This document shows positions 9,801-17,145 of a stretch of 64,000 nt of DNA, piece by piece. The stretch spans positions 40,213 through 104,212 of the forward strand of contig JAGXRT010000032.1 of the NCBI GenBank assembly GCA_018335575.1, read 5' to 3'. Source of the DNA: Bacteroidota bacterium (GTDB lineage Bacteria; Bacteroidota; Bacteroidia; Flavobacteriales; Flavobacteriaceae). A program made the position numbers and the translations under genes. A model generated the notes under the pieces. It ran no database searches. It saw only the letters and a program-made list of their open reading frames with translations, and was not told the origin of the DNA. How positions within the stretch are numbered: position 1 is the stretch's first letter; the number at the start of each line of letters is the position of its first letter.

Positions 9801-9987
9801 CTATGAAATTGATGACAAAAACTACCATTATGGCTTCAAACCACCATGCGTTGTAGATTAATTGTCTGGCGGTTTGCGTTCCAAAGTCATTTTCAACAAA
9901 AGTTGCAACACCCATAGCTGTAGCAAAAACTACAAATAAAATTGCCATTAATTGGGTTGAATACAAAAAGTCAAGTATTTTTTTCAT
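6820..9987 (-). CDS. ccsBA: Cytochrome c biogenesis protein CcsBA (ResB-ResC fusion)
   Basis: 1055 residues, a fusion of System II cytochrome c synthetase parts: an N-terminal ResB/CcsB-like half with membrane segments and a large periplasmic portion, and a C-terminal ResC/CcsA half from about residue 780. The CcsA half carries the haem-handling WWD-type block WGRYWGWDAKETWAL and the preceding conserved histidine regions. It exports haem and attaches it to CxxCH motifs of periplasmic cytochromes. Fused CcsBA is known from Bacteroidetes and epsilonproteobacteria. It is the maturation factor the nearby nos-cluster cytochrome would need. A TAnnTTTG box lies 23 bases upstream of the start. Confidence 0.92.
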   Translation of the reverse strand: MKKILDFLYSTQLMAILFVVFATAMGVATFVENDFGTQTARQLIYNAWWFEAIMVVFVINFIGNIFTYKLYRKEKWINLMLHLSFIFIIAGAGITRYIGYEGIISIKEGESSNLLYSDGAYLQVSIDDGKDQKPTIFKRLLLSSATKNNVSINTNFKDQDVKIELVEYLPNLGERLEEGPVGDEYITFVEASQDGHRHDQNIKRGTYEQVHETTVGFDSPDDVDINFKLVDGKLRIVTKTGGTFTRMADQFQGKFEKDVEQDFELRSVYEMQLPAHEGHDHGAGVMRFIIAKPVFKATVKYVSMTKKQDNNNADMIVLDITTKNKTERVELIGGQYRTNEITNVKIDNLNFNLVYGARTYLLPFYVKLNDFQLENYPGSESAMSYASEVTVIDEEQNNTFDFRIFMNNILNYRGYRFFQSSYNITDTYEQTILSVNHDYWGTFVTYVGYTILYICLLLMVLLKNTRMGDLRRRLKDIELRKSKLLTIVLLLVSSLMFSQEHMHKLTDQQVDEMLKKSMVSKEHADKFARLIIQDAGGRMKPVNTFASELLRKVSKYDTYRGYTADQVLISLTIDPYAWFQAPIIYLERGNTKVREILGVGEEDKYATLGDFFNEMGQYKLQTLQEEANKKANRSKFEKDIVNIDKRVNLLYSALGGSILTILPIKDDKNNKWVTPLEVDRLNYTGKDTIAAQSFNLYAQSLNDAIVSKDYKTADQLLDGIFTIQKTFGAKVYPKEKQITYEILYNKYDIFKTLFSYYMYIGVFMFFVVLFQIFKNNRFVTNLIKVCTAIVVLFFIMHTLGLATRWYISGRAPWSNAYESVIFVAWATMLFGLIFGKKSPLTISSTAFLTAMMLMIAHWNWMDPEIANLPPVLNSYWLMIHVSVIVASYGPFALGMILGLICLVLMIFTTEKNKEKFDLTISELTTISEMALLVGLVLLTIGNFLGGQWANESWGRYWGWDAKETWALISIMVYAFVLHMRLVPGLKGRYAYNLATVLAFASILMTYFGVNFYLSGLHSYGSSDARITPSFIYYSIAVVAIISTFAYFQFKKYYKR

Positions 9988-10010
9988 TTATAACTGTATT
10001 AAAAGTTACA

Positions 10011-10018
10011 CAAAAATA
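10011..10018 (-). promoter_or_regulatory. Putative -7 box for ccsBA
   Basis: On the minus strand the sequence reads TATTTTTG, matching TAnnTTTG, 23 bases before the ccsBA ATG. A TTTG lies 16 bases further upstream, a little closer than the usual 19-21 spacing. Confidence 0.4.
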
Positions 10019-10070
10019 GACATATTATTTTAATCAAAACCTGCGTTTTATCATTTAATTGATACAATTT

Positions 10071-10116
10071 TTTGTTAATTTAGCAACAAATTAAGTGTAG
10101 AAAATTTGTTTACAAA
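10071..10116. promoter_or_regulatory. Cluster of TTTGT/ACAAA inverted repeats upstream of tnaA
   Basis: Between the divergent ccsBA and tnaA genes lie TTTGTT (10071) with AACAAA (10085), and a compact palindrome TTTGTTTACAAA (10105-10116). They are candidate regulator sites for either gene. No short leader ORF with a Trp codon is seen upstream of tnaA, so E. coli-style TnaC control is unlikely. Confidence 0.3.
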
Positions 10117-10231
10117 CTGTTTTTATATTGATGTTTATGTATTAATTAAAGAACGCGATTCGTTTCTTGCGTAAAATTAATACCAATTTATCTTTTATAA
10201 ACATCTCATTAATAATTAATTACACTTACTT

Positions 10232-11608
10232 ATGAAATTACCTTATGCAGAGCCATTTAAAATTAAAATGGTTGAACCTATAAAAAAATCCACTAAAGAG
10301 CAACGTTCGCAATGGATTAAAGAAGCAGACTACAATTTATTTAACTTAAGTTCTGACAAAGTTTTTATTGATTTATTAACCGATTCTGGTACAGGTGCCA
10401 TGAGTCAGTTTCAATGGTCAGAAATGATGCTGGGTGATGAAAGTTATGCTGGTTCTTCGTCGTTTTTAAAATTAAAAGAAACCGTTCAAAGAATAACTGG
10501 ATTCGAATATTTTTTACCTACTCACCAAGGTAGAGCAGCCGAAAATGTGTTGTTTTCTGCTTTGATAAAGGAAGGCGATATAGTTCCTGGCAATTCTCAC
10601 TTTGATACCACCAAAGGTCATATTGAATATAGAAAAGCAAAAGCCATTGATTGTACCATAAAAGAAGCATTTGATACTGCGATACAACATCCGTTCAAAG
10701 GAAACATAGATGTTGATGCATTGGAAAAGGTATTTAAAAAATATCCTAATGAAAAAATTCCAATGGTCATCGTTACAATTACGTGTAATACTGCTGGAGG
10801 ACAACCTGTTTCTATGGAAAATATAAAAGCAGTGTCATCACTGTGTAAGCAGTACAAAATCCCTTTATACTTTGATGCTGCCCGTTTTGCAGAAAATGCT
10901 TACTTTATTAAAACTAGAGAAGACGGATATCAAAATAAAACCATCAAACAAATTGTTAAAGAATTCTTTTCCTACGGTGAAGGAATGACCATTAGTGCCA
11001 AAAAAGATGGATTGGTGAATATGGGAGGTTTTATAGCATTGAATAATGAAGAGGTTTTTAAAAAAGCAACTGTTTTCAATATTATGTACGAAGGATTCAT
11101 AACTTATGGCGGTTTAAATGGGCGCGATATGGGTGCTTTAGCCGTTGGCTTGGATGAAGCTACAGAAGTTGATTATCTTGAAAGCAGGGTAGGGCAGGTA
11201 GCATTTTTAGGAAGTAAACTTGTTGAATATGGCATCCCTGTTCAGCAACCGTTTGGAGGTCATGCTATTTTTGTAGATGCAACTAAGTTTTTACCTAATA
11301 TACCTAGAGAACAATACACTGCTCAAACCTTAGCGATAGAACTGTATATTGAAGGAGGAATTAGAGGCGTTGAAATTGGAACGATTTTAGCCGATAGAGA
11401 TCCAGAAACCAGAGAAAACAGGTATCCTGCCTTAGAATCAGTTCGTTTAGCTATTCCGAGAAGAACGTATACTAACAACCATATGGAGTACATAGCTGCA
11501 GTTCTGAAAAATGTTTTTGATAAAAAATCAGAAATAACAACAGGATATAAAATAGTAGAAGAAGCACCAATTATGCGTCATTTTACAGTTAAGTTAGAGA
11601 AAATATAA
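10232..11608 (+). CDS. tnaA: Tryptophanase (tryptophan indole-lyase)
   Basis: 458 residues, a PLP enzyme splitting tryptophan to indole, pyruvate and ammonia. Family blocks include FIDLLTDSGTGAMSQFQW, GDESYAGS, PTHQGRAAEN, TCNTAGGQPVSM, ARFAENAYFIK and the PLP-lysine block SAKKDG (Lys258). Tryptophanase and tyrosine phenol-lyase are close relatives. Here the late block is VEIGTILADRD (tyrosine phenol-lyases have an Arg-Gly at the E-I-G position) and the C-terminus has MRHFT rather than RFFT, so tryptophanase is favoured. There is no Trp permease gene next to it. A hairpin terminator follows, so it is probably monocistronic. Indole production is the expected result. Confidence 0.9.
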   Translation: MKLPYAEPFKIKMVEPIKKSTKEQRSQWIKEADYNLFNLSSDKVFIDLLTDSGTGAMSQFQWSEMMLGDESYAGSSSFLKLKETVQRITGFEYFLPTHQGRAAENVLFSALIKEGDIVPGNSHFDTTKGHIEYRKAKAIDCTIKEAFDTAIQHPFKGNIDVDALEKVFKKYPNEKIPMVIVTITCNTAGGQPVSMENIKAVSSLCKQYKIPLYFDAARFAENAYFIKTREDGYQNKTIKQIVKEFFSYGEGMTISAKKDGLVNMGGFIALNNEEVFKKATVFNIMYEGFITYGGLNGRDMGALAVGLDEATEVDYLESRVGQVAFLGSKLVEYGIPVQQPFGGHAIFVDATKFLPNIPREQYTAQTLAIELYIEGGIRGVEIGTILADRDPETRENRYPALESVRLAIPRRTYTNNHMEYIAAVLKNVFDKKSEITTGYKIVEEAPIMRHFTVKLEKI

Positions 11609-11614
11609 GTACCT

Positions 11615-11664
11615 AAACAGTAGTTTCGTTTGACAAAACTAAAAGCTACTGTTTATTTTTTATT
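11615..11664 (+). terminator. Terminator after tnaA
   Basis: AAACAGTAG pairs with CTACTGTTT across a 22-base loop, followed by a T-rich tract, just past the tnaA stop. Confidence 0.65.
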
Positions 11665-11706
11665 TAAAATAAAAGATAAAAAGGTCTTAATATAAATATA
11701 TTTATT

Positions 11707-11714
11707 TATATTTG
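11707..11714 (+). promoter_or_regulatory. Putative -7 box for the nos cluster
   Basis: TATATTTG matches TAnnTTTG, 23 bases before the ATG of the FAS1 lipoprotein gene that heads the cluster. The -33 region is not clear and no obvious FNR/CRP-type palindrome is seen between 11665 and 11737. Confidence 0.45.
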
Positions 11715-11737
11715 AACATTATAACTAAATCAACTTT

Positions 11738-12310
11738 ATGAAAAATTTGTTTAATTTGATTAAAATACTTACTATCTTAGTAGTGTTTGTTTTCTTTTCT
11801 TGTCAAGGTGACAAAAAAAGTGAAGAGTCTCAGTCTAAATCTGAAAGCACATCAGAATCTAATAAAGGTCAAGCTTTTATTGAAGATGAATCAACAACTC
11901 CCAATGTATTAAAAATAGCAATTGGTTCTAAAGACCATTCAACTTTAGTGGCAGCTGTACAGGCGGCACAATTAGAGAATGTGTTAGTAAATGCAGGGCC
12001 TTTAACTGTTTTTGCACCTACCAATGAAGCATTTGATAAATTACCTGCCGGAACGGTTGAAGGATTACTTAAGCCTGAAAGTAAGGAGGCGTTAGCTAAT
12101 ATTATTAAGTATCATGCTACTCCTGGTAACTTATCAAAAGAGATGATAGGTAAATTTAAAAAATTAGGACAAGCTAACAATCAAGATGTACAAGTTGAAG
12201 TTAAAGACGGAGAAGTTTTTGTAGGAGGTGCTAAAATTATAGCAAGTGTACCGGCAAGTAATGGAATTGTACATGTAGTTGACAACGTTTTACTACCTCC
12301 TTCGAAATAA
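11738..12310 (+). CDS. Fasciclin (FAS1) domain lipoprotein of the nos cluster
   Basis: 190 residues. A lipoprotein signal ends at FFSC, so Cys22 is the likely lipidation site, followed by a charged, Ser/Glu-rich linker. One FAS1 domain covers about residues 55-190 with the usual H1 block (GPLTVFAPTNEAFDKLP) and H2 block (ASNGIVHVVDNVLLPP). FAS1 domains mediate adhesion or protein contacts. Here it is the first gene of the nos cluster, 30 bases ahead of the cytochrome c gene, so a role in assembling or anchoring the N2O reductase electron chain is inferred, not shown. Confidence 0.85.
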   Translation: MKNLFNLIKILTILVVFVFFSCQGDKKSEESQSKSESTSESNKGQAFIEDESTTPNVLKIAIGSKDHSTLVAAVQAAQLENVLVNAGPLTVFAPTNEAFDKLPAGTVEGLLKPESKEALANIIKYHATPGNLSKEMIGKFKKLGQANNQDVQVEVKDGEVFVGGAKIIASVPASNGIVHVVDNVLLPPSK

Positions 12311-12340
12311 ATTAATAATTTAATAAATTAAATATAGTAT

Positions 12341-12799
12341 ATGAAATTAAATGTTTTAGTCTTGTTATTATCAGTTTTGTTTATAACAAGTTGCGGAAAT
12401 TCTGATAAAAAAAGTAATGATAAAGCCGGATCAGCTGACTCTGAAAAAAAAGTATTTGATAATCCATTGGATGATAAAGGAATTGGTCCTGTAACAAGTT
12501 TAGTGTTACCAGCAGAAATAGATGAAGCTTTGGCTGCAAAAGGTAAAGAAATATATAAAGCGAAATGTTCTGCCTGTCATAAGGAAACTGAGCGGTTTAT
12601 TGGTCCGGCTCCAGTGGGTATTTTTGAAAGAAGATCACCTGAGTGGATTATGAACATGATTTTAAATCCAGAAGTAATGGTCAAAGAAAATGAGGCTGCT
12701 AAAAAATTATTGGCAGAGTATGTGGCCCCTATGGCAAATCAAAATTTAACTGAAGAAGAGGCAAGAGCAGTTTTAGAGTATTTCAGAACAATTAAATAG
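12341..12799 (+). CDS. Monohaem cytochrome c lipoprotein of the nos cluster
   Basis: 152 residues. The signal peptide ends with the lipobox ITSC, so the protein should be membrane-anchored in the periplasm. It has one haem-binding CSACH motif (CxxCH), and the probable axial Met is in the block YVAPMANQNLT. The C-terminal helix EEEARAVLEYFR is usual for small c-type cytochromes. It sits 22 bases upstream of nosZ, so it is the likely direct electron donor to NosZ, a role played by cytochromes in other clade II nos operons. Haem attachment would depend on CcsBA encoded 2 kb away. Confidence 0.88.
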   Translation: MKLNVLVLLLSVLFITSCGNSDKKSNDKAGSADSEKKVFDNPLDDKGIGPVTSLVLPAEIDEALAAKGKEIYKAKCSACHKETERFIGPAPVGIFERRSPEWIMNMILNPEVMVKENEAAKKLLAEYVAPMANQNLTEEEARAVLEYFRTIK

Positions 12800-12821
12800 A
12801 ACTTAACCAAACTTAAATACA

Positions 12822-14777
12822 ATGAAAACAATTTTAAAATCTACATTTATTCTTCTTGCATTTGCTGTAATTTTTTCAAGTTGTGGTAAAAGCGAAAAAC
12901 AATCAGATGGGATATTAGCTTCCAATGCAGCCGAAAAGGTTTATGTTAAACCTGGTGAATTAGATGAATACTACGCTTTTGTGTCTGGTGGATTTAGTGG
13001 TCAATTAACCGTTTATGGTCTTCCTTCAGGGAGATTGCTGAAAGTAATACCCGTTTTTTCTGTTGATGCAGAAAAAGGATGGGGATTTAATGAAGAAACT
13101 AAACCGATGCTAAACACTTCTCATGGATTTATCCCTTGGGATGACTCGCACCACCCTGATATTTCTCAAACTGTTGGAGAAGTTGACGGTCGTTGGGTTT
13201 TTATCAATGGAAATAATACACCACGTATTGCTAAAATTGATTTAACAACCTTTGAAACAACTGAAATTATAGAGTTGCCAAACAGTGCAGGAAATCACAG
13301 TTCATCATTTGTTACCGAAAATACTGAATATATAGTTGCAGGAACACGTTTTTCAGTTCCTGTTCCACAAAAAGATATGCCAATAAAAGAATATAAAGGA
13401 AACTTTAAAGGAGCTTTATCGTTTATCAGTGTTGAGCCTACTCACGGTAAGATGAATTTAGAATTCCAGATTTTAATGCCAGGATTTAACTATGATTTAG
13501 CCCATCCTGGAAGAGGAAATTCACATGGCTGGTTCTTCTTTACAACCTATAACACAGAAGAAGCAAATACACTACTTGAAGTGAATGCTTCGCAAAATGA
13601 TAAAGACTTTATAGCTGCTGTTAATTGGAAAAAAGCAGAGGAGTACATTAAAGCAGGAAAAGGTAAGAAAATGCCAACAAATTATGCACACAATGTATAC
13701 GATGAAGAAACTCATATGGCTACTTCTACCATGAAAAAGGAAGTTTTAGTGTTAGATCCATCAGAATTGCCAGGATTGGTTTATTTCTTACCTACACCAA
13801 AATCACCACACGGTTGTGATGTTGATCCTTCAGGTGAGTATATTGTTGGATCTGGTAAATTATCTGCTAACTTAACAGTACACTCTTTTAGTAAAATGTT
13901 AAAAGCTATCGAAGGAAAGAAATTTGCTACTTCATTGTATAACATTCCAGTTATTAATGCAGAAGATATTCAGGCCGGAGTAGTACAACAAGCCGGATTA
14001 GGCCCACTTCATACGGAGTTTGATGATAAAGGAAATGCCTATACAACCTTTTTTATAACTTCTGAAGTTGTAAAATGGAAATTAGGAACCTGGGATGTAG
14101 TTGATAGAAAACCAACGTATTATTCAGTAGGTCACTTAATGATTCCTGGCGGAAACTCAAGAAAACCATCTGGAAAATATTTATTGGCAATGAATAAGAT
14201 TACGAAAGACCGTTATCTGCCAACAGGGCCAGAAGTTACACAATCGGCTCAATTATTTGATATCAGTGGTGAAAAAATGGAATTGTTATTAGATTTTCCA
14301 ACCGTTGGAGAGCCGCATTACGCTGCTGGAATTAGTGCTGATAAGGTTATTAAGAATTCTAAAAAATACTATGATCTAAGTAAAAACAAACATCCTTATG
14401 TTGTAAAATCTGAAGCAGAAACTAAAGTTGTGCGTAACGGAAAAGAAGTGCATGTTTATATGACATCTATTAGAAGCCACTTTGCTCCTGATAATATTGA
14501 AGGAATAAAAGTTGGCGATAGAGTGTATTTCCATGTAACTAATTTAGAACAAGATTACGATGTGCCACATGGTTTTGCTATAATTGGCGCTAATAATGCA
14601 GAATTGTTAATTATGCCTGGTCAAACTGAAACTTTAGTATGGGAACCTAAACAAGTTGGAGTATGGCCGTTTTATTGTTCCGATTTTTGTTCAGCATTAC
14701 ACCAAGAAATGCAAGGATATGTTAGAGTCTCACCTGCAAATTCTGCAATTGAACTAAAATGGTCCATTGGAGAATAA
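12822..14777 (+). CDS. nosZ: Nitrous oxide reductase, clade II, lipoprotein type
   Basis: 651 residues. It reduces N2O to N2 in the periplasm. The N-terminal beta-propeller holds candidates for all seven CuZ histidines: His110 and His111 (DSHHPD), then NHSSS, SPHGCD, GPLHTEF, VGHLMI and GEPHYA. The C-terminal cupredoxin domain has the CuA ligands Cys619, Cys623, His627 and Met630 (CSDFCSALHQEM) and VPHGF. There is no twin-arginine signal. Instead a Sec signal ends in FSSC, predicting a lipoprotein with Cys21 as first residue, so the enzyme would be tethered to a membrane. This, with the neighbours, places it in clade II (atypical NosZ). Confidence 0.97.
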   Translation: MKTILKSTFILLAFAVIFSSCGKSEKQSDGILASNAAEKVYVKPGELDEYYAFVSGGFSGQLTVYGLPSGRLLKVIPVFSVDAEKGWGFNEETKPMLNTSHGFIPWDDSHHPDISQTVGEVDGRWVFINGNNTPRIAKIDLTTFETTEIIELPNSAGNHSSSFVTENTEYIVAGTRFSVPVPQKDMPIKEYKGNFKGALSFISVEPTHGKMNLEFQILMPGFNYDLAHPGRGNSHGWFFFTTYNTEEANTLLEVNASQNDKDFIAAVNWKKAEEYIKAGKGKKMPTNYAHNVYDEETHMATSTMKKEVLVLDPSELPGLVYFLPTPKSPHGCDVDPSGEYIVGSGKLSANLTVHSFSKMLKAIEGKKFATSLYNIPVINAEDIQAGVVQQAGLGPLHTEFDDKGNAYTTFFITSEVVKWKLGTWDVVDRKPTYYSVGHLMIPGGNSRKPSGKYLLAMNKITKDRYLPTGPEVTQSAQLFDISGEKMELLLDFPTVGEPHYAAGISADKVIKNSKKYYDLSKNKHPYVVKSEAETKVVRNGKEVHVYMTSIRSHFAPDNIEGIKVGDRVYFHVTNLEQDYDVPHGFAIIGANNAELLIMPGQTETLVWEPKQVGVWPFYCSDFCSALHQEMQGYVRVSPANSAIELKWSIGE

Positions 14778-14818
14778 GTATAAGTTCATTTTAATTTCAA
14801 TTATAATAATTTCGTCTG

Positions 14819-14853
14819 AAAAAAGTGGGTAGCTTAGTACTATCCACTTTTTA
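14819..14853 (+). terminator. Hairpin between nosZ and the downstream nos accessory genes
   Basis: AAAAGTGGGTAG pairs with CTATCCACTTTT across a 7-base loop and runs into T-rich sequence. It could attenuate transcription between nosZ and the accessory genes, giving more nosZ than maturation proteins. Confidence 0.65.
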
Positions 14854-14903
14854 TTAAAGACACTAAGCAAAGTAACATTTGTTACTAAAAAAATAACTTC
14901 AAA

Positions 14904-15470
14904 ATGAAAAAATCAAAATTAGTAATGATAGTAGGAGCATTGCTTACCTTAGCTTTATTTGTTTTTCCCTTGTGGAATATAACCTTAGAAGCTCCGCAAT
15001 ATCCTGAACCTTTGGGTATGGACATTTGGATAACTAAAATTACAGATCACAATCCACACGATATAAAAAACATTAATTTAATGAATCATTATATCGGAAT
15101 GCGCGATGTTCCAACAGATTTACCTGAATTTAAAATATTCCCTATCGTAATTCTTGTTATGGCATTTTTAGGTGTAATAGTTGGGTTAATTGGCAATAAG
15201 AAACTTTATCTTTCTTGGGGAATACTAATGATTTTACTTGGTTTAGCTGGCATGTACGATTTTTATCTTTGGTTGTATGATTATGGACACAATTTAAGTC
15301 CGCATGCAGCAATTAAAATTCCAGGTCAAGGATATATGCCACCATTACTTGGGTCAAAATCCATATTAAATTTTAATGCAATTTCATTGCCAATGACAGG
15401 AGCATACTTTTTGTTTGCTGGAATTGGAATGTCATTTTTGTCCTATTTTATGGCAAAAAAAGAATTATAA
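14904..15470 (+). CDS. Four-helix membrane protein of the nos cluster (NosB-like position)
   Basis: 188 residues. Hydrophobic segments lie near residues 5-24, 80-98, 103-125 and 160-183. The periplasmic loop after the first helix contains DHNPHDIKNINLMNHYIGM, a His/Met-rich stretch that could bind a metal. Clade II nos operons carry an integral membrane protein of unknown role between nosZ and nosD (called nosB in epsilonproteobacteria). This gene holds that position, but I do not claim homology. It is followed 12 bases later by nosL. The histidines and methionines suggest copper handling; that is inference. Confidence 0.6.
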   Translation: MKKSKLVMIVGALLTLALFVFPLWNITLEAPQYPEPLGMDIWITKITDHNPHDIKNINLMNHYIGMRDVPTDLPEFKIFPIVILVMAFLGVIVGLIGNKKLYLSWGILMILLGLAGMYDFYLWLYDYGHNLSPHAAIKIPGQGYMPPLLGSKSILNFNAISLPMTGAYFLFAGIGMSFLSYFMAKKEL

Positions 15471-15482
15471 TAAAGATACTAT

Positions 15483-15920
15483 ATGAGACGATTTGTAATT
15501 TTATGCTGTGCAATGCTATTCTTTTCATCTTGCAAAGTAGAACCTAAAGAAATTGACTTTGGTTACGATGTGTGTCATTTCTGTAAAATGACTATAGTTG
15601 ATAAGCCGTTCGCTGCTGAAGTTGTAAATTCTAAAGGAAAGGCATTTATGTACGATGCCATAGAATGCATGGTAAATAACAATTTGAATGAACATATAGA
15701 TGCGTCACTGTTTTTAGTATTTGATTATACTAATTATAATGAATTTATAAATGCTAAAGAGTCATATTTTGTGATAAGTGAAACTATTAAAAGCCCGATG
15801 GGTGAAAATTTAGCGGCCTTTAAAGAAAAATTTTCTGCTGAAAAATTTATAAATGTAAATAAAGGAAAGATGTTTAATTGGGAGGAGTTAAATGCCTATT
15901 TTAAAAAGTATGCAAAATAA
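15483..15920 (+). CDS. nosL: NosL copper chaperone lipoprotein
   Basis: 145 residues. The signal peptide ends in the lipobox FSSC. The mature part has the NosL signature DVCHFCKMTIVDKPFAAEV (C-x2-C-x-M), in which the Met and Cys are used for Cu(I) binding, and the following FMYDAIECMV block. NosL delivers copper to apo-NosZ for CuZ assembly at the outer face of the inner membrane. Its 3' end overlaps nosD. Confidence 0.9.
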   Translation: MRRFVILCCAMLFFSSCKVEPKEIDFGYDVCHFCKMTIVDKPFAAEVVNSKGKAFMYDAIECMVNNNLNEHIDASLFLVFDYTNYNEFINAKESYFVISETIKSPMGENLAAFKEKFSAEKFINVNKGKMFNWEELNAYFKKYAK

Positions 15921-17145
15921 ACTTACAGTTTTAATTTTTCTGATTATTTCAACAATATCAGTTCATGCATCAACTATTGAAGTGTGTAATAGTTGTAAAT
16001 TTAAATCGATAAAAACTGCAATTGAGTATGCAAAACCTTTTGATACTATTATTGTACAAAACGGTATTTATCCTACAACAAACATAATTATACAAAAACC
16101 TTTAACTATTATTGGTAAAGCTATGCCAACGCTCGATGGCTTGTTAAAGGGAGATATATTTAAAATTCAGGCTAACGAAGTAACAATTAAAGGATTCAAT
16201 ATTATAAACGTTGGAAAAGATTTTGCCAACAGTAATACTGCTATTAGAATTCAAAAAAGTAAGAATTTTAACATTTCAAACAATCAATTTAAAAATGTTT
16301 TATACGCAATTTATCTTGAAAAATCATCTCACGGAAAAGTAGTAAATAATAAAATTTTTGGCAATGCAGTGTCCGAAATAAACTCTGGAAATGGCATTCA
16401 CATTTGGGACAGTAGTAATGTGCAAATAACCAATAACTATATAGAAAAAGTTAGAGATGGCATTTATTTAGAATTTGCAAAAAACTGTACGATAGCTAAA
16501 AATATCAGTACCCAGAATTTAAGATACGGACTTCATTTTATGTTTTCTAACAATAATGTTTATACACACAATAAATTTATCAATAATGGAGCTGGTGTTG
16601 CAGTAATGTTTTCAAAAAAAATTGACATGCATCACAATGTATTTATGAAAAACTGGGGATCGGCTTCTTATGGCTTACTACTGAAAGAAATTAATGACGC
16701 CGATATTAAAAACAATATTTTTGAAGAAAACACCATTGCTATTAACGTAGAAGGGTCTAACAGAATCAACTACAGTAAAAACAATTTTATTAGAAATGGC
16801 TGGGCTTTAAAAGTACGCGGAGCCTGTTATAATAATATTTTTGAGTCTAATAATTTTATCAGCAATTCATTTGATGTCTCATGGAATACAAAAATGAACG
16901 ATAATAAGTTTTCAAATAACTTTTGGAGTGCATATGCAGGTTACGATATAGATAAAGATGGTGTTGGTGATGTGCCTTACAGACCAGTAAAATTATTTTC
17001 ATATATTGTGAATAAAACTCCTGAAACCATAATTTTATTAAGAAGTTTATTTATAAATTTAATTGATTTTTCTGAAAAAGTTACTCCAGTCTTTACCCCC
17101 GATTTTTTAATTGATAATCAGCCTAAAATGAAACCTGTATTATGA
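15910..17145 (+). CDS. nosD: NosD, periplasmic copper-site maturation protein
   Basis: About 411 residues with a signal peptide ending near SVHAS. The body is a right-handed parallel beta-helix of repeated N-x-I/F blocks (SKNFNISNNQFKNV, SSNVQITNNYIEKV, AKNCTIAKNISTQN), the CASH/NosD family pattern, with the family's C-terminal block FWSAYAGYDIDKDGVGDVPY. NosD works with the NosFY transporter to build the CuZ centre of NosZ. I favour the ATG at 15910, which overlaps nosL by 11 bases; an in-frame ATG at 15892 is possible. nosF begins 4 bases inside its end, so translation is coupled. Confidence 0.93.
   Translation: MQNKLTVLIFLIISTISVHASTIEVCNSCKFKSIKTAIEYAKPFDTIIVQNGIYPTTNIIIQKPLTIIGKAMPTLDGLLKGDIFKIQANEVTIKGFNIINVGKDFANSNTAIRIQKSKNFNISNNQFKNVLYAIYLEKSSHGKVVNNKIFGNAVSEINSGNGIHIWDSSNVQITNNYIEKVRDGIYLEFAKNCTIAKNISTQNLRYGLHFMFSNNNVYTHNKFINNGAGVAVMFSKKIDMHHNVFMKNWGSASYGLLLKEINDADIKNNIFEENTIAINVEGSNRINYSKNNFIRNGWALKVRGACYNNIFESNNFISNSFDVSWNTKMNDNKFSNNFWSAYAGYDIDKDGVGDVPYRPVKLFSYIVNKTPETIILLRSLFINLIDFSEKVTPVFTPDFLIDNQPKMKPVL

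Noticed and set aside
10514..10857. Two minus-strand frames inside tnaA
   Set aside because: Both lie wholly inside the well supported tryptophanase gene and have no family signals.
10232..11608. Tyrosine phenol-lyase instead of tryptophanase
   Set aside because: The Arg-Gly of tyrosine phenol-lyases at the late VEIG block is absent and the C-terminus has RHFT, both as in tryptophanase.
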